Of a DNA stretch of 8,626 bases, positions 1 through 7,442 are shown one piece after another; positions within the stretch are counted from its first letter, which is position 1; each line of letters starts with the position of its first letter. The notes under the pieces were generated by a model. The model searched no databases, was not told where the DNA came from, and saw only the letters and a program-made list of their open reading frames with translations. The DNA comes from JABCPO02 sp963542845 (lineage in GTDB: Bacteria; Bacillota; Clostridia; TANB77; CAG-508), in contig CAUTZA010000019.1 in assembly GCA_963542845.1 (NCBI GenBank), positions 1 to 8,626 of the forward strand, written 5' to 3'. Both the position numbers and the translations under genes were made by a program.

Positions 1-1448
1 ATGCAATAACACTTCTTGCACTAGTTATAACCATAGTCATAATGTTACTTTTAGCAGGGGTAGCAATACAAATGACAATGGGAGAAAATGGACTAATAGC
101 AAAGTCAGTTCAAGCACAAAAAGAACAAGCAAAAGCAGAGCTATATGATACAGCAAAATTAAGTTATGCAAATTTAAATGCAAAAGCACTTGAAAATGGA
201 CAACCAAGCCCTGAGGCAGAGCTAGCACTATCTACAACAGAGTTTACAAACAAATACAATGTAGTAGGAGATGATATAACTGACAAGAAGGGGACAGTTA
301 TTGATACTAAGGAAAATGTGTTGAAAGCTATAATGGGAGAAACATCAGGAAGTACAACTACAGGAGGAAGCGTTACACCAGGTACAACACCAGGAACAAC
401 TACTCCAGCAGAATCATGGCCTAAAACAGTTGCAGGTGTTACAATACCAGAAGAAGAAAAAAATGATATGATAATTAAGCTTAGAGTAAAAAATGATACA
501 ATGGTACATTTTGGAGGTGCATATGATCATGCATCTTTAATGGAGATAGAGCCAATAGAAGTAGAGTATGGTAATGGAGAAAAAGGAAAAATAGTAGATT
601 TATTTTATCAGCATGATAAGTATTATACTAGAGGAGAATATATTTTAAAGTTTAAAAATGTTAAAGATTTTGTTATGATCTGTGATGAGACAGAAACAGA
701 TTATGAAATAGAAATAATACAATGGGGAAAAATTAAAGAAAAGGATGAGAAAAACATTATTAGAATTTCAAGGGTATCCAAAATATATGAACCAGAGCCG
801 GATAGGATACCGATTGAGTATCATGATTCATTATTTACAGAAATTCCAGAATGGTTATTTAGCAAGAAAGTTACAAGTAAAGTAATGAGTGAAATTTATC
901 GAAATAGGAATATAACAAGTATTCCGGAGGGGTTATTTAAAAATAATGTGAATGCCGAACGATTTTCTGCTACATTTGATAAGTGTACAGGGCTAACAAC
1001 TATTCCAGAAGGACTATTCAAGAATAATGTAAATACAACGATTTTTGATAATACATTTAATGGTTGTACAGGCCTAACAAGTATCCCAGAAGGCTTATTT
1101 AAGAATAATGTGAATGTAACAAGTTTTACTGGTGTATTTAGTGTTTGTAGTGGAATAACAAGTATTCCAGAAGGATTATTTAAGTATAATGTAAATACAA
1201 ATGTTTTTTCAGGTACATTTGATGGCTGTACAGGGTTAACAAGTATTCCTGAGGGATTGTTTAAGAATAATGTAAATGCAACGAATTTTTGGACTACATT
1301 TAGGGGCTGTACAGGCCTAACAAGTATCCCAGAAAAAATTATAGAGCTAGGAAAAAAAGTTAAAGAAAAAGGAGGAAATGTTTCAAGAATGTTTTATGGC
1401 TGTACATCAGCATCAAACTATGCGAGTATAACAGATTATATGAAATAA
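1..1448 (+). CDS. Surface leucine-rich repeat protein with prepilin-like N-terminal segment, 5' partial
   Basis: The frame is open from the first full codon at position 3, so the true start lies upstream of the window. The first visible residues, AITLLALVITIVIMLLLAG, form one hydrophobic helix, followed by MGENG and an Ala/Lys/Gln-rich helical stretch. This resembles the N-terminal segment of type IV prepilin-like proteins of Clostridia, but the cleavage site itself is outside the window. Next comes a Gly/Thr/Pro linker (about 340-410), a unique domain of about 150 residues (about 420-890), and then six IPEGLF-type repeats of 27 residues, each with one Cys in a GCTG-like motif. The repeats resemble BspA/DUF285-like leucine-rich repeats. 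The protein ends with TAA at 1446-1448, followed by a terminator. It is probably anchored in or exported through the membrane and exposed on the surface, perhaps for adhesion; that role is inference. The gene contains no in-frame CGG and has an intact frame. Confidence 0.85.
   Translation, partial: AITLLALVITIVIMLLLAGVAIQMTMGENGLIAKSVQAQKEQAKAELYDTAKLSYANLNAKALENGQPSPEAELALSTTEFTNKYNVVGDDITDKKGTVIDTKENVLKAIMGETSGSTTTGGSVTPGTTPGTTTPAESWPKTVAGVTIPEEEKNDMIIKLRVKNDTMVHFGGAYDHASLMEIEPIEVEYGNGEKGKIVDLFYQHDKYYTRGEYILKFKNVKDFVMICDETETDYEIEIIQWGKIKEKDEKNIIRISRVSKIYEPEPDRIPIEYHDSLFTEIPEWLFSKKVTSKVMSEIYRNRNITSIPEGLFKNNVNAERFSATFDKCTGLTTIPEGLFKNNVNTTIFDNTFNGCTGLTSIPEGLFKNNVNVTSFTGVFSVCSGITSIPEGLFKYNVNTNVFSGTFDGCTGLTSIPEGLFKNNVNATNFWTTFRGCTGLTSIPEKIIELGKKVKEKGGNVSRMFYGCTSASNYASITDYMK
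912..1334 (+). repeat. Tandem 81-bp (27-residue) leucine-rich repeat units
   Basis: The I-P-E core recurs at 921, 1002, 1083, 1164, 1245 and 1326, an exact 81-base period. The consensus is LTSIPEGLFKNNVN, then a variable stretch, then F-x-x-TF-x-GCTG. The sixth unit diverges after IPE. Units differ at many third positions (ccg gag ggg, cca gaa gga, cca gaa ggc, cct gag gga), so the protein sequence is conserved better than the DNA. Confidence 0.9.
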
Positions 1449-1452
1449 TATT

Positions 1453-1484
1453 AAAGATGTGTCTTAGGATACATCTTTTTCTAC
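1453..1484 (+). terminator. Rho-independent terminator of the leucine-rich repeat gene
   Basis: AAGATGTGTC (1454-1463) pairs with GATACATCTT (1468-1477) around a TTAG loop, with one G-U pair. It is followed by a T-rich run (TTTTTCTACTTTTT). It lies 5 bases after the stop codon of the upstream gene and separates it from the comFC region. Confidence 0.8.
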
Positions 1485-1541
1485 TTTTTATCATTTTATA
1501 CCCCAATTAAAGGTATAGAGCTTAAAAGTTAAGGAAAGAGC

Positions 1542-1569
1542 TTGCAAAATATAAAAAAGATGCTAAAAT
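1542..1569 (+). promoter_or_regulatory. Possible promoter before comFC
   Basis: TTGCAA (1542-1547) and TAAAAT (1564-1569) are spaced by 16 bases, close to sigma-A consensus. Transcription would begin at or very near the comFC ATG at 1576, giving an almost leaderless message. This is unusual and lowers confidence. AT-rich sequence makes chance matches common. Confidence 0.3.
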
Positions 1570-1575
1570 GTTGGA

Positions 1576-2415
1576 ATGAAAAAATATGAAATAAAACAAA
1601 TGCTTAAAAGAGGTGCTAAAAGTATAGGAATTATACCAAGTAATTGCATATTTTGTTTAAAAGATTTGGAATTAGAAAGATTAAAAAAAGATAATAATAT
1701 GTATGAATATATATGCAAAAATTGTTTTGAAAAATACAAAGGAAAATTTGATGTATATGTAGATGTTGTTAAAGCTTTAGAAGAAAAAAATGCAAAACAT
1801 ATATATTTAGGAAAATATGATGATATAAAAGATGAAATAATGAATATTAAATATTTTGATAAACAATATATATTAAAAGGGATAATGGAAATAACCTATA
1901 CTAAGATAGAAAAAGAAATATTTGAAGAAAATATAGAAAATTCACATATTATAATGCTATATATTCCAACAACTTTTAAAAAGAGTATAACAAGAGGAAA
2001 TATATCAAAATACATATGTATGCAGTGTTTAGAAGAGATGCAAAAAAAAGGGAACATTACTATTGATAATGTATTTGTTTGCACTATAGCAAAGATAAGA
2101 AAAGATATAGAAATAAAGAAATTAAATAAGGAAGAAAGAAAACGAAAGATTAAAGAAAAATATTTGTATGTAAAAGATAATTTTTTAGAAAAATATTTTA
2201 AAAAATGCATTAAAGATAATAGGAATATATATGATTTTAAAATTATAATAGTAGATGATGTATATACTACAGGTTCAACTATGAGAAATATGGTAGAAAT
2301 GTTAGAAAAAAATATATTAAAAGAAATAGAAGGAATAAAAAGAATAGGGGAAATAAAAGAAGAAGAAAAAATATGGAATATAGAATATATATTTTTAAGT
2401 TTAGCAAAAGATTAA
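1576..2415 (+). CDS. comFC: ComFC-type phosphoribosyltransferase-like competence protein
   Basis: A 279-residue protein with two parts. The N-terminus has two CxxC pairs (C24-C27 and C47-C50), the zinc-ribbon-like module of ComFC/GntX proteins. The C-terminus has the PRPP-binding signature IIIVDDVYTTGSTM, with the acidic pair at D227-D228. R140-G141 sits where the family has its RGFNQ motif, but that motif is otherwise degenerate. A basic Lys/Glu-rich stretch follows (about 180-210). The family is needed for natural transformation in Firmicutes and is thought to act in the cytoplasm on incoming DNA; its exact reaction is poorly defined. The protein is somewhat longer than common family members (about 220-240). 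ATG 1576 is the first start after in-frame stops at 1552 and 1564, but no good Shine-Dalgarno precedes it. The presence of comEC 2.3 kb downstream supports the call. No in-frame CGG occurs. Confidence 0.75.
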   Translation: MKKYEIKQMLKRGAKSIGIIPSNCIFCLKDLELERLKKDNNMYEYICKNCFEKYKGKFDVYVDVVKALEEKNAKHIYLGKYDDIKDEIMNIKYFDKQYILKGIMEITYTKIEKEIFEENIENSHIIMLYIPTTFKKSITRGNISKYICMQCLEEMQKKGNITIDNVFVCTIAKIRKDIEIKKLNKEERKRKIKEKYLYVKDNFLEKYFKKCIKDNRNIYDFKIIIVDDVYTTGSTMRNMVEMLEKNILKEIEGIKRIGEIKEEEKIWNIEYIFLSLAKD

Positions 2416-2467
2416 AAGATATAAAAATATGTCAAATATATCAAATGTATATAATACTATTAGATAT

Positions 2468-2500
2468 TTGATGTATTTTTGGTATAATAATGATTATAAT
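2468..2500 (+). promoter_or_regulatory. Weak promoter candidate upstream of the solute-binding protein gene
   Basis: Two perfect TATAAT hexamers occur at 2483-2488 and 2495-2500. TTGATG at 2468-2473 is the nearest -35-like element, but its spacing (9 or 21 bases) suits neither. The gap after comFC is only 112 bases, so read-through transcription is equally possible. Confidence 0.25.
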
Positions 2501-2517
2501 AATAAGTATTTTGGTAT

Positions 2518-2523
2518 AGGAGA
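2518..2523 (+). promoter_or_regulatory. Ribosome binding site fixing the solute-binding protein start
   Basis: AGGAGA lies 4 bases before ATG 2528. An in-frame ATG at 2429 would add 33 residues with no ribosome binding site and would push the membrane anchor inward, so 2528 is preferred. Confidence 0.75.
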
Positions 2524-2527
2524 AAAT

Positions 2528-4046
2528 ATGGGAAAATTAATGAGATACCTGTTTATAGTCATTGTGATTATAATAGTTGGATTTGCAATATATAAGGGAA
2601 TAAATACGAAAAATATTGAAAAAAAAGAAGAACTTAAAGAAAAAAAGGCAGAACAGGAAAATACAGTACAAAAAGATTTAAGGCTTGCAATAGCGGAATT
2701 AGATACATTTAATCCATATAAGAGTAATAATAGGAATGTACAAGAAATTTCAAAACTATTTTATGATAGTCTTGTTACATTTGATCAAAACTATAATTTG
2801 AAGCTAGAACTTGCAAAAGATATACAAAAAATAGATGGAGTTAATTATAGGGCAATACTTGTAGATAATGCAAAATTTTCAGATGGAACAGATATTACAA
2901 CAAAGGATGTAGAATTTAGCCTACAACAGATAATTGCAGGAAACAATCCATATAATGATATTTTAAAAAATATAACAAGTACAACAGTCGAAAATGATAA
3001 AAGTATAGTGTTTACTCTTAAAGAAGCTAAAAAAGATTTTGAATATTATTTGAATTTCCCAATAACTAAAAAGATAGATCTAGAAGTGTTTAATGATAAA
3101 AATAGGTATCCAATACCAGTACAATCAGGGAAATACTGGTTTAAAGAGATGAGAAATACAACAGCAGTATATGTAGCAAATGATAATTACTATATCCAAG
3201 ACTTTAAACCTATAATTAACGAGATATATGTAACTACATATAATTCAATGGGAGAAATATATAATGCGTTTAAAGCAGGAAATGTGGATATAATAACAAC
3301 AAATCAAAATAATGCACAAGAATATATAGGTACTGAAGGATATGAGAGAATAGATATTAAAGCAAGAGATTTTCATTTCTTAAGTATGAATAATTCTAAA
3401 ATGGGACTTGAAGATAGAAAGAAAATAACAGAAGGAATTGGAATAAACGAGATTATAGCAGGACTTCGGAGTTATATATTCAGGATATCCACTAGATTAT
3501 GGGACAAGTATGTACAATGGAACAGTTTTAAGTACTACAGAATCTGTAAATAAGGAAAAAGATTTAAAAGGAATAAGTAAAAGTATAATAGTAAACGAAT
3601 CAAATGGCCTTCAAGTTCAAATTGCAGAAAAGATAGCAGAAGCACTAAATAACAAAGGTGCTAAGATGAAGGTTACAAAGCTTAAAGCAGATAGATACTA
3701 TAAGCAGATAGAAGCAAAAGATTATGAAATGGCAATAATAGGAATAAGACAATCATATATACCAGATATATCAAGAATAATAGGACTTGCAGGTATAGAA
3801 GATTCAAGGATATTAGATATTGTAGCTAAATTAAATACATTATGGATAGATGAAAAAAGTAATATAGAAAGAAAAGAATTATTAAAACAATTAGAGCTTA
3901 AATTAAAAGAACAATATAGTTTTTTACCAATTGCAAGAGAAACTAAAAAAGCATATATATCACAATCACTAATAGTAGGACAAAATTTTGAAGGAATTAC
4001 TAATTTTAATATGTTTACAAATATAGGGAAGTGGTATAGGAAATAA
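2528..4046 (+). CDS. Membrane-anchored family 5 (OppA-like) solute-binding protein, with one +1 frameshift at CGG
   Basis: Reading through one +1 shift at 3467 gives 505 residues. The N-terminus has a single hydrophobic anchor (about residues 5-22) and no lipobox Cys, then a charged linker. The rest matches extracellular solute-binding protein family 5: LRLAIAELDTFNPYKSNN, then LFYDSLVTFDQNYNLKLELA, KFSDGTDITTKDVEFSL and PVQSGKYWFKE, typical of OppA/DppA-like proteins that capture peptides outside the membrane. In the zero frame the protein ends early at 3553, 27 codons past the CGG. Skipping the C of CGGA at residue 314 continues as Gly then VIYSGYPLDYGTSMYNG, which fits the family, and runs to TAA at 4046. 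No permease or ATPase genes are adjacent, so a transport role is unproven; a sensing role is possible. Conventional annotation would split it or call it a pseudogene. Confidence 0.85.
3467..3470 (+). other. +1 frameshift site CGGA (solute-binding protein, Gly314)
   Basis: Zero frame reads GGA CTT CGG AGT TAT and soon leaves the family. Skipping C3467 reads CTT GGA GTT ATA TAT TCA GGA, which continues the solute-binding domain to its normal end. Confidence 0.85.
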
Positions 4047-4126
4047 ATAAAATATGTTATACATATATACAAAATAATATAAATTTGATATGCTAAAGGT
4101 GAAATAAGAAAACAAAGGCTTTAAAT

Positions 4127-4132
4127 GGAGGG
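4127..4132 (+). promoter_or_regulatory. Ribosome binding site fixing the SH3 protein start
   Basis: GGAGGG precedes ATG 4137 by 4 bases. An in-frame ATG at 4125 overlaps this site and has none of its own. The start at 4137 gives a clean signal peptide beginning MKKTFK. Confidence 0.75.
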
Positions 4133-4136
4133 ACTG

Positions 4137-4709
4137 ATGAAAAAAACATTTAAAATAATGGCAATATGTGCAGTAGTAATAACTATTATTGCATATAATG
4201 TGGTAATAGCGGCAACAGGTAAGGTAAATGAAAGTAATATTCGTATGAGAAAAGAGCCTAATACAAAATCAGATGTTATAAAGAATTTGTATAAAAATGA
4301 TGAGGTAGAAGTTTTAGAAAAAACAGGTGAATGGTATAAGATAAAATATGATGGAAAAGTAGGATATATGAGATCAGATTTGATAGATATAACATCAGGA
4401 ACAGTAGTAGATGCAGCATCAACATCAACAACAACAACTACTACACCTGCAACACCTACAACATCAACACAAACACCTACAACAGCACCTACAACGAGCG
4501 AAACAACAGCGACAGTTACAACAACTGAAAAAAAAGAATATACTTTAAAAGTGGATACTAGTATTAAGACATATCCAGTAATGTATGCAAGAAACAAAGT
4601 AGATGTAAAAAAAGGGGAAAAAGTAGAAAAAGTTGAAGAACTTGGAAAATGGATAAAAGTAAAAAAAGAAACTAATACTGGTTGGATTTTATCAACTGAA
4701 GTAGAATAG
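4137..4709 (+). CDS. Secreted two-domain SH3 protein with Thr/Pro linker
   Basis: A 190-residue protein. MKKTFK plus a hydrophobic stretch ending VIAAT (about residues 1-27) is a signal peptide. Residues 28-84 are a bacterial SH3b domain, with NIRMRKEPNTKSDVI, a GEWYKIKYDGKVGYM core and a terminal SDLID. Residues 93-131 form a Thr/Ala/Ser/Pro linker of the kind found between wall-associated domains. Residues 135-190 form a second, more divergent SH3-like domain (GKWIKVKKETNTGWI). Such domains usually bind peptidoglycan, but no catalytic domain is attached, so this may be a wall-binding accessory protein. It is probably cotranscribed with comEC: its TAG stop at 4707-4709 overlaps the comEC ribosome binding site. 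The intergenic gap before it (4047-4136) shows no convincing promoter or terminator. The gene has no in-frame CGG, and its frame is intact. Confidence 0.85.
   Translation: MKKTFKIMAICAVVITIIAYNVVIAATGKVNESNIRMRKEPNTKSDVIKNLYKNDEVEVLEKTGEWYKIKYDGKVGYMRSDLIDITSGTVVDAASTSTTTTTTPATPTTSTQTPTTAPTTSETTATVTTTEKKEYTLKVDTSIKTYPVMYARNKVDVKKGEKVEKVEELGKWIKVKKETNTGWILSTEVE
4413..4530 (+). repeat. Low-complexity ACA/CCT-rich tract coding a Thr/Pro linker
   Basis: A run of aca, act, cct, tca and gca codons encodes the flexible linker between the two SH3 domains. Such tracts are prone to length change in whole codons. Confidence 0.7.
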
Positions 4710-4712
4710 GAG
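4708..4712 (+). promoter_or_regulatory. Ribosome binding site for the comEC TTG start
   Basis: AGGAG overlaps the TAG stop of the SH3 gene and sits 6 bases before TTG 4719. This is the only well-spaced start ahead of the first ComEC membrane helix, and it implies translational coupling. Confidence 0.7.
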
Positions 4713-4718
4713 ATTAGA

Positions 4719-7360
4719 TTGGAATATATCTGCATAGCAGTTATTTTAGGAATATTTGGGGGAATATACAATTCCCTCATTTTTTTTGTATTATTATTTG
4801 GAGTAGGAATAATAGTGTACATATTATTACATATACTAAAAAAGAAATTGGACGAGAATAATTTTGAGAGTAAAAAGGTTAAAAAATATATTTTTAAAAA
4901 GATAATAATAATGGCAATTGTTATGATTTCTATGTTTAGTATTATTCGAAATACAGAAAAGACGATAACAGACATATATGAAAAAGATAAAAATAATGAA
5001 AAAAACACATATATTATTAGTATAACTGACAAAAAAGAAGGAAAGAACAAAACAACATACACTGTAATATTTAAAAATATCTCAGGGGAAAAAAGAATAA
5101 GGATTAACGGAAAAGCATCTTTAAAAAAGAAACTAGAACTTGGAAAAGACTATATTCTTAAAGGAAAGCTAGAAAAATATTCAAATGAAAGAAATTATAT
5201 GGGATTTAATCCAAGACTATATATGTATTCAAAATCAAACTACTTTAAAATAATAGAACATGAGGAAAAGATAGAAGAATATATAAGAAAAGAAGAAAAG
5301 ATAAATATGTATGATATATATAATGAATGTAGTAAGCAAATACTAGTAAATATATCAAAATATAGGATTGTACATAGACAAATATTAGAAAAATACGTAA
5401 AAAACAAGTACTTATTAGAAGGAATAATAGTAGGGGATATAGATAATGTAGATGAAGATACAAAAGAAAGATTTAAAGATATAAACTCATATCATTTACT
5501 AGCAATCTCAGGCTCACATATGGCATATTTAATGATGATAATAGAGTTTGTTGTAAGAAAGATCAAAGCAGGAAAGATGACTACAAATATATTGAGTATA
5601 GCAATAATAGGAATGTATATAATACTTGCAGGATTTTCTCCAGCAGTGTTAAGAGCGGGAATATCAAGTATTATACTAGCATGTTTAAGAATAAAAAATA
5701 TAAAGACAAGCTTTCGGATACTATATATCATTATCCATGGTGTTACTTTTCTTAATATTTCCATATATGGTAACAGATGTACGGAATATACCTATCTATA
5801 GGAGGGGTTCTCCGGCCTTATAATCGCAGATAAGATTATAACCATAATAGATAGAAATATGGGGAAAAGTAAGCATAATGATAAAGAAAAAGGAAAGAAG
5901 AGTAGAAAAGAAGAAAGAGAAATAAAAAATAAGTATATATTAAAAATGCATAATCTTTTTAAAAAAGTTTTAATATATGTTAGGAACACAATGATAATGA
6001 CAACAACGGTACAGACTATAATAATTCGGTATACTTGCATATAGCTTTAACACCTTAAGCCTAAATTTTGTACTCTCAAACATATTACTCATCCCTATAT
6101 TCGAAATAATTACAATTGTAGGTATAGTAAATATATTGCTAATTGGAAGTATGATGTGTTTTGGAATAGCACCAGATAGCATATTATCATATGGAATAAT
6201 TGAACAAATAGTACGATGTATATATATGATTATGGACGGGATGCTAGATATAGTAGTTATTCTAACTAAGCTCCTTTCAAATCTCAAATATAATATATAC
6301 ATTAGGAATTTTAATATAATCATATATATTATATATTACCTAATTATAATATTTGTTTGTATATACATTGATTTAGAAGGAAAAGAAGGAAAAGAAATAA
6401 GTATACAAGTAAAAAAAGGAAAAGCAAATAATAGTATATATTTGAAAAAGACAATAGATCTACTTGTTATAATATTTGCAATAGCTATAGTAGCAAATAT
6501 TATATATGATAATATCACAAGAAAAAATATGGTGTATTTTGTAGATATAGGACAAGGAGATTCAAGCCTAATTCAAACAAAGGATGGGAAAAATATATTG
6601 ATAGATACAGGAGAGGGTGAAAGTAGTAGATATCCTGCAGGTAAAAAGGTATTATTCCCTTATCTTCTTAAAAGGAATGTACATAAACTGGATCTTTTAA
6701 TAATATCTCATTTTGATAGTGATCATTCAGGAGGTGCTAAATATATATTAGAAAATATGGAAGTAGATACAATGATAATATCACCACAATTTAGATATAG
6801 TAAGCAATATATGGATATAATAATGACAATATTAAAAAATAGGAAGAAAGGTAAGAAGACAAAAGTTATCTATGGGATAAATGGACAAACTATAACATGT
6901 GGGGAATATTTTAATATGAGGATATATGGACCAACAAATAAGTATATAACTAAAAATATATTAAATAATAATTCGTTGGTATTTTTAGCAAGTGTAGGAA
7001 ATAAGAAAATATTATACACAGGGGATATAGAAAAGGCTGCAGAAGAAGAACTTGTAAAAAGGATACAAGGAATAGAAGTAGACTACTTAAAAGTTGCACA
7101 TCATGGATCTAAAAGTTCAACTACAGATATATTTTTAAATAGTATTACATGCAAGCACTTTGTTATATCTTGCCGGAGTAAATAATATGTTTAAACATCC
7201 AAGTAAGTCAACGATAGATAGGATAAATGAGTATATAGTAAAAGAAGAAAAAAATAAAAGAAAAAAAGTAAAAAACAATAATATAATAGAAAAAGGGAGA
7301 ATATATAGGACAGATGAAGCAGGAGAAATAGTTTTAAATATGGAAAAAAATCAATATTAG
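4719..7360 (+). CDS. comEC: ComEC DNA-uptake channel protein with metallo-beta-lactamase domain; needs five +1 frameshifts at CGG
   Basis: ComEC is the membrane channel that brings single-stranded DNA into the cell during transformation. Skipping the C of five in-frame CGG triplets gives one 878-residue protein. The N-terminal helices and soluble DUF4131-like domain lie within about residues 1-200. The Competence domain has HLLAISGSHMAYL (259-271) and GFSPAVLRAG (305-314), then DVGIYLSIGGVLGL, the counterpart of the usual DIGFQLSFGGTLG. A Lys/Glu-rich loop of about 30 residues (about 382-415) is an unusual insert. The C-terminal metallo-beta-lactamase domain has VDIGQGDS (607-614), HFDSDH (663-668), TGD (768 is Asp), HHGSKSS (from 793) and ISCGVNN (Gly818). 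The metal-site motifs are all present. The start is TTG 4719 and the stop TAG 7358-7360. B. subtilis ComEC is about 780 residues. Without shifting, the product ends at 5801, before most of the channel. An alternative is a five-fold pseudogene, but the uniform sites argue against it. Confidence 0.88.
5715..5718 (+). other. +1 frameshift site CGGA (comEC site 1, Gly333)
   Basis: TTT CGG ATA leads to a stop at 5801. Skipping C5715 gives TTT GGA TAC TAT and a proper hydrophobic ComEC helix (ISLSMVLLFLIFPYMVTDV). Confidence 0.85.
5782..5785 (+). other. +1 frameshift site CGGA (comEC site 2, Gly355)
   Basis: GTA CGG AAT would leave the ComEC frame. Skipping C5782 gives DVGIYLSIGG, matching the family DxGFQLSF motif, where this Gly is conserved. 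Confidence 0.88.
5813..5816 (+). other. +1 frameshift site CGGC (comEC site 3, Gly365)
   Basis: CTC CGG CCT runs to a stop soon after (TAA 5834-5836). Skipping one C gives GGVLGLIIADK, matching the family GGTLGI stretch. C5812 and C5813 are identical, so which C is skipped is formally ambiguous. Confidence 0.88.
6027..6030 (+). other. +1 frameshift site CGGT (comEC site 4, Gly436)
   Basis: ATT CGG TAT ends at a TAG at 6042-6044. Skipping C6027 gives GILAYSFNTLSLNFVLSN, a good match to the ComEC segment that follows the loop insert. Confidence 0.87.
7174..7177 (+). other. +1 frameshift site CGGA (comEC site 5, Gly818)
   Basis: TGC CGG AGT AAA TAA stops within three codons. Skipping one C gives ISCGVNNMFKHPS, matching the conserved SxGxNNxxxHP end of ComEC metallo-beta-lactamase domains. 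C7173 and C7174 are identical. Confidence 0.9.
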
Positions 7361-7397
7361 ATTAAATCATTGTAATATATATGGAAAAACTAAAACG

Positions 7398-7432
7398 TAT
7401 AATTTAATGTATATTTAGATAATTATACATTA
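7398..7432 (+). promoter_or_regulatory. TATAAT box and 9-bp inverted repeat before the surface protein gene
   Basis: A perfect -10 hexamer (7398-7403) is followed by TAATGTATA (7405-7413) and its exact reverse complement TATACATTA (7424-7432), with a 10-base spacer. No good -35 is seen at 17 bases; TTGTAA at 7370-7375 is 22 bases away. The repeat's right arm ends at the first base of the AGGAG ribosome binding site (7432-7436). It could be an operator at the start of transcription or a weak hairpin masking the ribosome site. Confidence 0.4.
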
Positions 7433-7442
7433 GGAGATAAAA

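Noticed and set aside
1526..1579. Small gene reading KLRKELAKYKKDAKMLE before comFC
   Set aside because: It looks protein-like but has no start codon after the preceding in-frame stop at 1523-1525 and no upstream partner frame. It was kept only as a note on coupling.
2429..2527. Longer solute-binding protein start at ATG 2429
   Set aside because: There is no ribosome binding site, the residues are low-complexity Asn/Tyr, and a good AGGAGA-ATG pair exists at 2518-2530.
4121..5062. Minus-strand 313-codon open frame
   Set aside because: It is the complement of the SH3 gene and the comEC start. Its Val/Ser/Phe-rich composition is the mirror of Lys/Thr-rich codons, and it matches no family.
5859..6044. 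Separate small basic protein starting at ATG 5859
   Set aside because: It is the Lys/Glu-rich loop of ComEC in the frame reached after the third CGG shift. It has no ribosome site, and membrane segments resume directly after it.
3467..7360. Solute-binding protein and comEC as ordinary pseudogenes
   Set aside because: All breaks are identical in kind (an extra C before in-frame GGN) and sign (+1). No premature stop or other indel exists in the corrected frames, and catalytic motifs downstream are intact.
7160..7360. Independent 66-residue protein
   Set aside because: It is the ComEC C-terminus after the fifth shift; VNNMFKHPS completes the metallo-beta-lactamase domain.
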